Assembly: GCF_019925205.1 (NCBI RefSeq)
Contig: NC_083568.1
Location: 10,662,393 to 10,726,392, forward strand
Origin: Metopolophium dirhodum
Taxonomy: Eukaryota; Arthropoda; Insecta; Hemiptera; Aphididae
Reading direction: 5' to 3'
DNA: 64,000 nucleotides
Each line of letters begins with the position of its first letter. The stretch's first letter is position 1. This document shows positions 49,252-62,012 of this stretch, in pieces. Under the pieces are notes generated by a model that searched no databases, had not been told where the DNA came from, and worked only from the letters and a program-made list of their open reading frames with translations. The position numbers were made by a program, and so were the translations under genes.

Positions 49252-50265
49252 GACGTAACAACAGCGGCGAGCAGTATACCTAGGTACCTAACGTATGTGG
49301 TGTATGTGTGTACTGTGCACGTTGTGTTGCATAATGTGGATCATAATGTACGATTGTGAAGTAATCGGTGGTCCTTATAAGAAAGAAAATACTAAAATGA
49401 ATAATAGGTATATATCTGGCTCGAAAATAACAGTGATGTATAATAAACATATACAAAAAAATGAGGAAAAAAATAAAATCATGCACACAACATGATATAA
49501 TTTATAGGTAGTCATATTCAATATTCATTTCGATAATCGTATATTATATTATTATAGTCGACCACAGATACTAAAATCATTAGGTGTAAAGTACCTGTAT
49601 AATAATACGTAGGTAACAACGATATTATGTATGTGTACAACGATATGAGAGGCACGAAACGCTAAACGAATGTATCTATAATAATAGTATAAACAAGGTC
49701 TGACGACTACACATGCGCGCACATAATTTACATACCGCATTACATTGCGATACACATACTACGGAAATAAAACATTGCGAAAGCCGAATTTGTATTGTTT
49801 ATAATATTCTCATTTTCTGTTTACAATTTTACAATATTATGATATTGTCAGACCCTAAATGTAAAAAGTAAGTGGGTAGGTGTACCTACACCATATTTCA
49901 TAAAACACAAATAAAATGTTGTCGTCCGTTCTTGGAAAACAGTAAAACAGTAAATACAAACGTAACAAGGTTAAGTGTTATTTTTTTTATAGAAATGTAC
50001 ATATACGCTTTTAAAGGAATATTATAATATTAAAAATATACGCTATGCGTAATAATGTGTGGTAACATGGTATGTTCCTAAAGTGCTATAATTTTGTGTT
50101 CTTTGTGATTCTGAACAAAATGCCTTGTCGGATAATCTACTATACATATAATGTTTCATAGTCACTAATCGATAGATAATAATCTAGTGTTAGTCATGTC
50201 TTAAATTTTAAGTATGTCATCAAAAACATACAATGTGAATTGTTAACGAACACAAAAAAACCGCG

Positions 50266-50404
50266 GAAGTAGCTCTGCTGTACAGTAGGTTTCGAGTGTA
50301 CGAGTCTATCGTCGTTAAGTAAATCAGTGTAATATAATGTATAATATGTTAAATTTGAAATCAATAGTAAATCATTGCATACGAAATACGCTTCTGAGTG
50401 GAGA
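50266..50404 (+). repeat. Dispersed repeat, family F copy 3 (short)
   Basis: It contains 'ctctgctgtacagtaggttt', 'cagtgtaatataatg' and 'ttctgagtggagac', in the family order. It ends where the 1.24-kb TIR element begins, so it was either truncated by that insertion or is older sequence flanking it. Confidence 0.65.
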
Positions 50405-50407
50405 CAT

Positions 50408-51644
50408 AGGGCGTACACAGAAATTTACCAGAGGGGGAGCGAAATATTTTCATTTTTGAATTTTTAGATTTACTAAACGATAAGTGAAAAAGTACTTATT
50501 TCTTGTGAGTTATGACAAGTTTTCTATTATATAGGTAGGGAATGTAAAAATTATTTATGAATTATGTAGATAATTGGTTAAAACTTACAGTTGGCAGAAT
50601 TTATATCTAAATTAAGAGGATGTCAGGCGTCAGCGCACCATTTGTTTTCAACCTTTGTCCCACGCGGAACATGGGAAATTTATGTTTAGGAGAATCTACT
50701 CTGTGTTTTTATTTAATTTTTAATAATTTACACGCTCATAACTTACATAAAAATTAAAATAGCCAACGTAGGGACACAACTCACAAGTAAATAAGTAATG
50801 TTCTTAAATTAAAGTTTTATAAAAGGTGAATTGACTCTAATATTAAAAGTAATAAACTAATAACATAGGGTTGGTTATTTGGTTCTGCTATACGCCTATA
50901 CGTACATTTGTTATGTTGCGCGTGACCGCGTGGGTCGGAGAACGAACAGATAGTGCGCTGACACCCTCTTATAAATACATAATTTTAAATTCATTTATAT
51001 GAAATTTTAAATTCACGAATGAATCTTTTTTATATATCTACATGATATACTGATTTTCTAGGTTTTAAAAAATCAATAAAAATAACAATCAAACCATTTT
51101 GAAATTCAATTTTTTTTTTTTTAAATTTAAATTAATATAAAAAAGATTACTGGGCTTCACTAAGGAAAACTCGTGTGGAGGCCCAGGGTTATCTTGGTTT
51201 ACAAATAAAAATAATTTTTTAAATCTTAAATTTTAATTTTACTGTAAAACAGCATAAGCGGTAGAAACGAACTATTATTTATTTTATTGGCTACTTAAAA
51301 AATCAAAAAACAAAACGTAACTGAATTAATAAATATAATAAACCAGACTTTGATAAGACAAACTATTCTATGTAATCTAAGAGCATTTATTTATTTTTAT
51401 CATAAAAGTAAAAACTTGATTAACACTTGGTTACTTGGCTCCACCTCTACATACCATAAATCTATAAAAACCAAAGTTTTTATAGTTTTGATATTCATAA
51501 TCGAGTCACTCTGTAAAAATAATATTATAGTTTGTTTATTTTGTGATATTTGTATTATACATAATGATAATCATAATTTTCTCTGAAAAAATCCAAGGTG
51601 GGTGGTAACTACGCCGTCTTGCCCCGTCCCCCTGCGGACGCCCT
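50408..51644. mobile_element. 1.24-kb TIR element containing a nested MITE
   Basis: The left end agggcgtacacag and the reverse-complemented right end agggcgtccgcag are followed by G-rich words (gaggggg / ggggga). The family D MITE at 50613-50971 sits wholly inside, giving a nested arrangement. The 78-codon frame at 51350-51586 has no recognisable domain. The pairing of ends is by short TIR only. Confidence 0.5.
50613..50971. mobile_element. MITE, family D copy 2
   Basis: The ends are taagaggatgtcaggcgtca (then gcgcacca) and, reverse-complemented, taagagggtgtcagcgcact. TA borders both ends. The interior words 'aataatttacacgctcataa' and 'tctaatattaaaagtaat' are shared with the copy at 5234-5638. 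Non-coding. Confidence 0.85.
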
Positions 51645-51829
51645 TGGTGTAGTCTCGCCTATATTTCTAAGGATATTTTATTAAGTAAATTTTAATATTG
51701 TTATAGGTAATTTATTTTTATATTAGTAATACGAAAGGTTGAACTAATTTTTGACAACAACAAATCGTACATAAACATTATATAATAATTATTGTAATAT
51801 TATTTCATAAAATATTTCTAGCTCTTATT

Positions 51830-52440
51830 AACGTATAAATTACAAGTCAATACTCAATGCAGACGTACTGTTCAACAATATAAATAAGTTTGTCGTATAA
51901 ATAGCTTAAAATAAATTTAAATATTTTAAAAATTGCATCGAATAATGTGTAGAGTTCCCAAAATAATAACAATATACGAATAGGTAAAAAATCATACCAA
52001 TAATATTTTTTGAATTACAACAAAATATCTAATTACAATCGTTATTTTTCATTTAAATATCCAATTTCGTCAAAATAATATTTTTAGTATAGTATTATTA
52101 TTACTGAAGCATTAACTTATAAGTCAATTCTGACGGTGCACCGCGGTGCATAGAACGGTGTGAATAGGTTCATGGTATATGATTTAGGCATTTAGCTAAA
52201 ATCATTCTACATATTTTGAATATTTTACTGTGTATAGTGTATTGACATAGATATTTCAAGTGTTTTTTGAATAATGATGTCATATTGTCATCAGAATTTT
52301 AACTACAAAAGCTCATAAAAAATGTTTGGCCTTATAAGTGTATACACTTCATTTTTTTAGATATGTACTTGACAGTTTTACTTTTAGTTCCCAAATTCAA
52401 TTATAACCAATTTTCTACCAGAACTACCAGAACCAATCCT
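51830..52440 (+). repeat. Dispersed repeat (family G)
   Basis: It shares 'catttaaatatccaat', 'tagaacggtgtgaatagg' and 'aattttctaccagaac' with the segments at 1640-2060 and 2600-3370. It is old and diverged, and its limits are approximate. Confidence 0.45.
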
Positions 52441-55162
52441 AAATATTTTACAGCACTCTACTACTCTAGTAGTAGTAGCTCATGTTTATATAAACAACTA
52501 CTAACTAACCTATAGTAAAATAAAATAAGTATAGGTATTTATAATAAGCTTTTAGATATTTATTTTAAACGGTCAATTCATCTATTCTATTATCTCAGTG
52601 TCTAGATACATAAATACATAATGTAACTAATGTTGATAAATTTTACCAGTGTCCCTGATTTACAAGTACCGAAGGACGTTTTATTAAATTACTATAATTA
52701 TAAAAATATTTCTTATAATAATTATCATACATATTTTATCATATCATATACCTACCTATTTAAATTTAAATTATAACACTATGTATCTACAGCGGATTAA
52801 ATCAATATCTATCATACAGATTACTAGATGGCTAGATTCCAGAACCAATGTAGGTTCCATATTACATTTTAAATATATATAGAGAGATAAAACAATAATT
52901 AAATCGTTGATTATTATTTATATTCTATATATTCGTTCCGTTATTAATAAATAGATTGTAAAGAAAACAACTTTTAATAATAATAAAAAAATATTCGTAC
53001 CTACAAATTTTTTTGTTTAACAAAATTGTATTTTATTTATTTTAATGATCAAAATTACTTTCATTAACGTATACTAAAATGTTATGCAAATAAATTTGAC
53101 CAAAAAATCAAAAAAACCATAAAAAGTGAGATTATAAATGAGTGGGACTAAATTATTCATGTGCGATACTTTGTTAGAAAATTTAACTAAGCCAATATCT
53201 AGGGGGGGAGGGTATCAGCCATCAAGTGTACAGAAAAACATAACACCAGAATCGCAATTAATGATATTGAAATAATAATAGTACCTATTGACATTTACGA
53301 TTTATTTGTTTTTCAGTTTATTATATTTTACTCGTAGGCCGTAGTTAATGCATTAATTGTTTTCAACTTTTGTGTTACAATACATTTTGTATAAAGTTTA
53401 TATTTCATGATTTATTACAATTTTTATATTAATTGATTATAGTGAACAGATTAATAACAAAAACGTGATAAACAAAATTACAATAAATTACAATAAATAT
53501 GACGAAAACGGGAGTTACGAGAAAGGTAATATAAATTATCAAATTACTTCACACACATTTATAATAACGAAATAGTTTCTGGTCATATCATAATATATCA
53601 AAGTCCTAATAAAGATTTTTGGGATACCGAGACAATCCTGGAAAACCAACGTTTGGACTCTCTAAAATAAACCTAAAAACCGCAAATGCATTATAAATTA
53701 TAATATACCTACTTGAATACCTTAATATTTATAACAAGACAAATAATGATTGTGTATAATATAGTATTAACTATTAAGATGAACACGACGCTGTGGATAA
53801 AAATATCAAATTAACCATTGAAATCGTACATGGACACATGGTAGTATGGTACATTAATATATATTCAATACAAAGTATGTGAAATGTGAATTGTCATTAA
53901 TTTTGTTCAATACACGTGTTATGTATGCGAATTTTCTCACCATCGAAACGTGTTATAAGTGTTATAAGTTATTAGTAACTATCAATTACACATATAATTA
54001 TTTCCACCCACGTTAATGATTACCCGTAACACGTTGATTTGCACACGTCAATGACTGGTTGGATTCTTAAGTATGTGAATTTTCAAGGATGACAAGGACA
54101 CAAGGTACATTTAGATACGGCATAGATACTTATATTTTATGTAACAATGGATACCGTTTGAGAATTGATATCATAACAATAATATTATACTCGATTTGTC
54201 ATGTAAATTGTTCAATCATAATTTTGGATTTATAGTTATATGTGGATTTTGATCATGTACCTATATAAATTAAAACTAGACGTAGGTATATATGGTATAG
54301 TTATTTTGTACAACAGCATCCCAGATATTACAAAATATGAGTATTGAGTGCAAAGTATTCGGTTTGAGTTCAAATTGAGTAGGTATTATAATAACTTTTT
54401 ATAATTCCTTAATTCTTAACAATGTTGAAACCGAAGACAATGAAAATTTACATTCCAAAAATAATGATAATGAAATAAAAATATATTTGTTGAAACTACG
54501 AGTTTATATATTGAGTTATTATTATTACTTGAATAATATGTAATTAATTGTTTGCCCACCATTGGCGATATTATATAGGTATAGACGGTATAGTGACTTG
54601 TGTATAACATAAATAAATAATAAATATTTATTTTATAGACTAATTGGTTTATGCATTTTTACAAATCTATCGATTTAGAGTGTAGCCACACATAGTTAAA
54701 ATAGTATAATATTATAGCTCATTAGAGATAATTGAATAGTTGAATCATATAATAGTTACAGTCACAAACGAAAAATGTTTCTAAGTCTAATGCTTTTCAC
54801 AAGGTCCCATCGACAAGGTGAGGATTATAGACTGATGTTGTAAATAACGCGACTAGGTAGTATTAATTGTTTTATTAAAACAGCTCGGGGGCTCGTGAGT
54901 TTTCGATATTAGCAATAATACGACTAAAGTTATGTATATAACGTGCATGTATACATTTATTCTGTAGTTATATCTTACCGACCTTTATGTTATTCGGGAA
55001 TAATATGGTATGGTTTAATTTTTTTGTGAAACATGTTAAGGAGTAAGGACTCCATAGAATAATACAAACCCATTCCTCTCTGTTTCACAAAAGCAAAATT
55101 ATTTTTATGTTTAATTAAAAACAATTGAGTAATAATCATTTATTTTACACGATATTATAGCG

Positions 55163-58100
55163 ATGCGTCCAGAATTGCCAATCGGATTGACGGAGCGACG
55201 GCCTCCGTTGGAAACACAACAGTCAACAATATGGACGAGGCGCCAACAAGCTGTGTGCGTAAGACGTGCTTACAAGAAATATGGACAGAGCTCAAATCCA
55301 CATGTTATACTTGATGGGCTTAACATGACTGTCCCAAAAGGCTGCATGTAAGTTTGTTAAAATGTTTTCTTTTACATGAAGAAAAATTCGTAAGTGTACA
55401 TTAAACGTACACTTACGAATTTTATATACCTAACATATACTTACATAATAATATAATATGTTGGTAATGTATAATTATATAGTATATAATGGCACACACG
55501 AAAATCACCTAAGAATAACGTAAAATAAAATGTTTACATAATTGTATATTATCATTCATAAAGGACATTTATTTTGTTATGTTTAAGAAGTAGTTATGTA
55601 TAATGTTACTTAATTAGAGTTCTGAGAACTGATCAACGAGAATGTGTTTATTATATGACATTGAAAAACACAAAACTTAACAAAAAAATAATGTGTAGGT
55701 TAATCATATTTTTATATAGATATTACACAAGATTGATGTGATGATTATAAAATATATAGCCGGTAGTTACATATTATTATAATGTGTTTGTGGTGAACAA
55801 AAAAAAAAACACAAAGAAAATAATACATATATACTTACATATAGGTATAAATAATTATAATTATCAGTTGGACTATACGTGTGAGGGTACTTGGTATCCA
55901 TGGTATTATATTGTGGCCCCGAACGTATATTGTACGTGGCATTCATTTTCTAGATATGGTCTTTTGGGAGCTAGTGGATGTGGAAAAACCACATTGTTGA
56001 GTTGCATAGTTGGCCGCAGAAGACTGAACGCTGGTGAAATATGGGTGTTGGGTGGTAAACCGGGATCTGCCGGCAGCGGCGTTCCAGGACCTCGTATCGG
56101 ATACATGCCTCAGGTATAGTAGCTATATGTCCTCACTCCTCTACAGTTGTTTTGAATACAGCCGGAGCAATCGATTTTTACTCAAAAATGGTTTTTATAT
56201 ATTTTTAAAGGAAATTGCTCTTTATGGAGAGTTTACGATACGGGAAACTATGCAGTTTTTTGGCATGGTAAACGGCATGACACCGAAACAAGTGGATGAC
56301 GAAATAGAATTTTTACTTAAATTCTTAATGTTACCGTCGGCCAGCAGGCCGGTAAAAAATTTGAGGTACATAATTAATCTCTTTATAATATGTAAGTTAT
56401 TTGCTGAATATAACGAATAACACTTTTTTCAATGCATTTTGGTGCAGTGGTGGACAGCAACGAAGAGTTTCTTTTGCCGCGGCCCTGTTACACAATCCCG
56501 AGTTACTGATTTTGGATGAACCTACTGTTGGCGTTGACCCAGTTCTTCGACAAGGGTTCGTATAACATACCTATACAATCATACGTTTATTAACATGCGT
56601 GATTTTTTTACACAGAATATGGGACCATTTAGTCCATTTAACTAAGGATGGAGGAACAACCATTATTGTAACCACACATTACATCGATGAGACTAGGCAA
56701 GCTCATATGGTAATTATTACATATATAATAATGATAAATAATATATACATATACTTCAATATACTTGTAGACCACATTTTCAAATGATTGTGTTTTTTTA
56801 CTACCTGTGAGTGATGGTGAAGTCCTATGGTGACACAAATTCTGTTTTTAAAATGAGAACCACTCATGTTAACTATAAATATTTTAGCAGATAATTTTTT
56901 TTAAATATTGACGTATCAAAATCAAAATTTGAACCAGTAGTTCAAGTTATTAACTTTGTGTACTAAGGTGTCTAGGTCAGGATAATATATCCATGTTGAT
57001 GGGTTATAAAGATATGGGGGCAAGTGCTATAATAGTTTAAAAATTATTGTAGTTTATAATTTTATATAAATCCATCAATATTTATAGTTTATAAAAATGG
57101 TCAAAGTATAATAAATACTAGATCCGATATTACGCCTATTATAAATTATTTTAAAACAATTTTTAAGGACTATTATCCTTAATATAAACATTTTAATAAC
57201 TGAAAAACTATAATCGTTTGAATATTGAATTAGATGCACCAAAATGTTTATAAAATTATCCACTAAATAATTTACTGTAAATAAGGGGGATTCTTATTTA
57301 AAAAAACATAAGTTTGTATCGAGGCATGACGCACCTTAAGTAGGTAGTACAAAAAATATTGTCTCAACATGTTACCAGTTAGATTTAAATCTATTACAAA
57401 ACATTTATTTTGAAAATCGTAAATGCCGGTGTTTAACAGATTGGATTAATGAGAGGAGGTAAATTTTTGGCTGAAGAATCGCCTACATCGCTGTTACAAA
57501 AATACAATTGTCAATCACTAGAAGACGTTTTTCTAAAGCTTAGTGTCATTCAAAACCGTGGAAAACGGAGGCGTAGCAGCATTTTACATGACATAACAGC
57601 CTCCATTTCTGTTCCGGTAAAAATTATATCGTATTATGATCTATATTATAAACAATTTAAAATTTAATTTTTATATAATGTATAATAATAATGAATCCTT
57701 GTAAACTCTATCCATATAGGAATCATCTCCCACGCCTGCTATCGAAGCGCTGAATTCGATATGTGACAACTCGTCGGAAATGAGCGGAGAATTTGGAGAC
57801 AGCATTAGTCCCGTTCCACTAAGTAAGCGTATGTCTGTATCTTCAATGCAAGTCAACAATGCGGAAATGGAACTTCCACCAGAAGTAAATACTAAAATGA
57901 AATTTTTGGACCAATGCAAAATATTTCAGACGCATCACATGCGAGCATTGATATGGAAAAACTTTCTGTGGATGTGGAGAAATGTGGCGTAAGTGACCTT
58001 AATATACGAATACGTTAATGTAATATAACCGATTATTTTTAGGAAAAAAAATATTTTAAATTTAAAGTTCTTTATCGTGTTTTGATAAAACTAGGTTACC

Positions 58101-61100
58101 TACCCATATTAAATACATGTGTCATGTATTATAAGAAAAACTTGCATGACATCTGATAATCGATAGGGACTAATAAATTATTAACACTAAATTATGGTAA
58201 TGTAAGTATGTAACCTTGGCTTACGTTTAGTATAATAAATGTAGCAATGAGTTTAACAAGAAAAACAAAGGGGGTAAGTTGATGTCATTCTGCTGTACAG
58301 TTGCCAGTAGGTTACAAGTGGGTCACTGTATAATGGATGGTATTACATTTTAATTCAATCATAAAATATCATTGTATGCGAAAAACGATTCTGAGCGGGG
58401 AAGGTTTGTCAGTGTGGATATTTTATATTATATTTATATTGTTATTACTTATTACTTATCATTAATACGGTAGCCGGTAAGTTGAATTAGTATTATAAAA
58501 TTATAACAAAATAACTAAAATCGTTATTTTTGGTTCTTTAAAATGTAATTTCGTCCAAATTTAGACATAAAATATCTCTATAAAAACTGTGTTTTTATAT
58601 TTTTAAGATTTTTTGATTACAGAATAACTTACTTATATGATTATATATTGATATTTACAGAAAAAATAATTAATTAATTAATTAAAAATTAAAAACATAC
58701 ATCATTGTAAAATCAATATATTCATCGTTCCGCGCAGAATCTAAAATGTAAACCCAAATTCACTAATATAATTTTAGTTGTGGTCGTTGTTGAAAATACA
58801 TTATTAATATTTGAATAAAGAGTTAGGATAATAAATTATTTAAAAATACAATTGATTTATTTTTATAATAATATGTTGTTTTATTTTTTAACCTGTAAGT
58901 ATGTTATTTGGAAAGAAACAAATTAAATTGTAAATAATAAATATTGAATTATAGATATTTCAAATATTATGTTAAAAACCAACGTATAATAAGTAGGTAC
59001 TCCAATAAAATAACTAATAAAACAAAATATTGCTTGTGAGAGTAATATTACCAGTGATTGAGAAACGACATTTTTCACACTACTTTTTAAAAATGAATAT
59101 AGTTTTGAATACTAATGTATTCGAAATTCATACTCAACATGTATGTATGTTTTAAAATAAAATACAAAGTAAAATTATATTGGTACGATAATTTGATACA
59201 CTATTTTATAATTTTTTGTTAGTTGCTATAACGTCATAATCAATAATGCATGTAATAGGTACTACCTATATAGCTAAGTTATGTAAAACCTTTCGTTTCA
59301 AAAGCACCGTTCTATACACTGCTACTTAAGGATCGTTAAAATTAGTCCGAGTCTGGTCAACGGCAATTATAACTAAGTTGTCAATCGTTGGATATACAAA
59401 TACTGAAATACATTGCATTGGACTTTGAAGTTATTAATTATTTTACTGTTGCTCACAGGGTAATGATGTTTATTGTCGGACTTCCAGTTGCCCAAATCGT
59501 GTTGTTTTGTTTGTCCGTTGGAAAAGATCCTCATGGCTTGCACTTGGCCATCGTCAACCATGAAACCAACAACAGAACGTGCCCGCCGACCGGATCTTGC
59601 GAGTTAACTCAACTCAGTTGCCAGTTCCTACGTCAGATTGAACTACGGCGGCAAGTATTAGTGAGTGATTTTTATGAATTAAAATCGTTGATTACTATTT
59701 TCTCAATAAATTACGTGTGAACAGTAATTTTTTTTATGATTTTAAAGTCGTAACATTTACCAGTCGGGTGGCACTACCGAGTGCCCTACCAATATCTGTT
59801 AGTCTCGCTATGTATATATTATCTTTAATCAAAATAATTAATTGTATCAAATGCGTATAGATTGTAATTATATTTTAATAAAAAAAAAAAAATAATAATA
59901 TTTACCATATATGTTAAACTCTGCAATAGGATTATTTCGACGACGAAGAATCCGCTTTTCGAGCAGTTAAACGTGGTAAAGCTTGGGGTGCTATATCTTT
60001 CACTTCAAACTATTCAACGTCACTAATGCAACGTATGGATGATGGGACGGAAACAACGGAGTTGGCACTAGATGATAGTGTTGTCTCCATTTGGCTCGAC
60101 GAATCGAGTAATTGATCTTAATTATTTTTTGTCTGCGAGTAATTCTAAATAAAATTAAAATAACCTACACCTATACAAATATAAGAACGATAAATTCTGT
60201 TGAAATTATTATTTGTTCCATTATTACTAACTATATATTTGCAATAGAATCATGCAATTTTGAAGTACCACAATTATTATTTTAGATCAACAAATATCCA
60301 TGCTGCTTCGGCGAGATCTTGTGTTTGCTTTCGAAGATTTTGCTAAAATTCTGGCGGTGAATTGTAACTTCAGTACAAAAGTTGTAACTAGCCCTATACA
60401 GGTATAATTAATCATAGTTAAAACTATAAATATATATATATATATATATATTTAAGTTAATGAATTTGTTATTTTACCAATATTTTTATGGAAAAATACT
60501 ACCTACACAGGTTTTATAAATTTATAGGTATAATTTAGAATTTAGATTAATATTTGTGTACCTACCTATTTGATTTCTAGTTCCATAAACCTATATACGG
60601 CCCATACGTACCAAATTTTACAGATTTTGCTGCTCCAGGGGTCATACTCACGTGAGTAATAATTATTTATATTTATAGTATTACCATCCATATCACTAAT
60701 GAGTAATGAATAATGAGTTAATGAAAAATGTACAACTAATTTCTGAAATTCTAGGATTATATTTTTCCTGGCTGTAGCTTTGACGTCTGGCGCTATGTTG
60801 ATCGAAAGAAACGAAGGCATATTAGAAAGAAGTTTAGTTTCAGGTAAACTTAAATACTGACATAACTTATATATAAATAAAGGATAGAAATAAAACAAAT
60901 ATTAATAAAAGTATCACAATATAATTTTACTAGGTATTACGGGGATTGAAGTACTTTTAGGGCACGTGGCGTGTCAACTTGTAATCATGGTGTTCCAATC
61001 ACTGATGGTCATTGCATTCGCATTGGTTATTTTTGATGTTACCAACGAAGGGGATGTGTTTTGGATATGCTTATTAACGATACTGACTGGACTGTGTGGC

Positions 61101-61726
61101 ATGTGTTTTGGTAAGAAATTATTTGAATTATACATTTTAATCTCACAATGAAATCGCAACGTATAGTCTAAAAATATAACGTGTTAATTTAACACCAAAT
61201 TATTTCTTATGTGTTTTAGGATTTGTAGTTTCTTGTGTAACTGACAGTGAGAGGAATGCGACATATCTGGCAATGGGCAGTTTTCTTCCTATTGTCATGC
61301 TTTGCGGTTTGTATTATTTTATAGTTATAGCCCAGTTTTTCATAAGTGACTATTTGTCCTTAAATTTTCAAAAGCTTTTAAATATTTACACTTTAATCCT
61401 TAATCCTTGTGAAAATGTTTTTTACTGATCATACACAAGATTATATGATAACTGTGTGAAAGGGCATCATATTTAATATCAAATAATTGATTACCTTCTT
61501 CGTGTTTTTAGGCATAATATGGCCAGTGGAAGGAATGCACGCGGCGACAAAATCAATAAGTTTTTTTTTGCCACTAACACAGTCTACGGAATCGATGCGA
61601 TCAATGTTGGCAAGAGGTTGGCCAATCACCGAACCTTCTGTTTACATTGGTTTTTTTTCCACAATAATATGGATTTTTGTATTCCTCACATCTAGTGTAC
61701 TGTTGATTAAATTCAAAAAAGGATAG
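55163..61726 (+). CDS. ABCH-like (ABCG23-like) ABC half-transporter, 15 coding exons, 760 aa
   Basis: Exons: 55163-55347, 55954-56113, 56211-56365, 56448-56555, 56616-56709, 57440-57616, 57720-57988, 59459-59660, 59930-60107, 60286-60401, 60581-60651, 60755-60843, 60934-61110, 61220-61306, 61512-61726; all GT-AG with matching phases. The N-terminal NBD has Walker A GASGCGKTT (residues 67-75), a Q-loop ending MPQ (115), LSGGQ (166-170), Walker B LLILDE (D190, E191) and switch H224 in TTH. A linker rich in Ser, Glu and Lys precedes the membrane part: TM1 about 375-403, a long loop with NRT, NYS, NFS and NFT sequons, then five helices to the C-terminus (FKKG). Half-transporters dimerise; the insect ABCH protein Snustorr works in cuticle lipid barrier formation, but the substrate here is unknown. 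The start is the ATG two bases after an acceptor. It is the intact paralog of the minus-strand gene. Confidence 0.95.
55383..55423. repeat. Perfect 17-bp hairpin just after ABC coding exon 1
   Basis: The arms aaaattcgtaagtgtac and gtacacttacgaatttt flank a 7-base loop, 35 bp after the exon 1 donor. Each arm contains a 'gtaagt/acttac' word resembling a splice donor. Confidence 0.85.
56860..57260 (-). repeat. Degenerate copy of the 30.2-kb TIR element, inverted
   Basis: Read on the minus strand, 'cttagtacacaaagttaa' followed by 'aaattttgattttga' matches the element at 30195-30901, and 'aaggactattatcctta' also matches. TIRs are not recognisable. It explains why the intron between coding exons 5 and 6 is the longest within the NBD. 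Confidence 0.55.
58270..58750 (+). repeat. Dispersed repeat, family F copy 4
   Basis: It opens 'gggggtaagttgatgtcatt', with 'ctgctgtacagttgccag', 'gggtcactgtataatgga' and 'ttctgagcggggaagg', and continues to 'cgcagaatctaaaatg', matched at the end of copy 1. It lies in the intron between coding exons 7 and 8. Confidence 0.75.
60430..60451. repeat. (TA)n microsatellite
   Basis: Eleven TA dinucleotides in the intron between coding exons 10 and 11. Confidence 0.9.
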
Positions 61727-62006
61727 TCTATATAAACACATTTTTTTTTTTACTGCAAAATATGGACTACTACATACAAATTAATTGTAAGGTATCAATA
61801 GTTTTTAGTGACATACCGTAATATAAAGTTCCTTATATTATGTTCGCGTTACATGAATGGGACAGCAGTGTGTACTTTTATCAATCGGTTTATTTTTAGT
61901 TTCTTGCTCTATGTACCTAAATTAAAATTATTGCCAAAGCATTTGATATTTGAACTAAATATTTTATTATTCGTTGATATTGCTAATTAGTAGTTCATGA
62001 AATATC

Positions 62007-62012
62007 AATAAA
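62007..62012 (+). terminator. Candidate polyadenylation signal of the plus-strand ABC gene
   Basis: AATAAA about 280 bp after the stop codon. Another AATAAA follows at about 62.28 kb, so the true site is uncertain in this AT-rich DNA. Confidence 0.5.

Larger units (their letters stand above)
39991..55160 (+). other. Gene-poor 15-kb stretch, probable first intron of the plus-strand ABC gene
   Basis: It is bounded by a consensus donor (gtaagt) and by the acceptor 'attatag' before the ABC start codon. I recognised no coding exon inside. It holds several MITEs, microsatellites and dispersed repeats, listed separately. Small GC-richer patches near 44.43 kb, 46.5 kb and 48.57 kb are unexplained. 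The intron status depends on the noncoding exon ending at 39990 being real. Confidence 0.4.
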
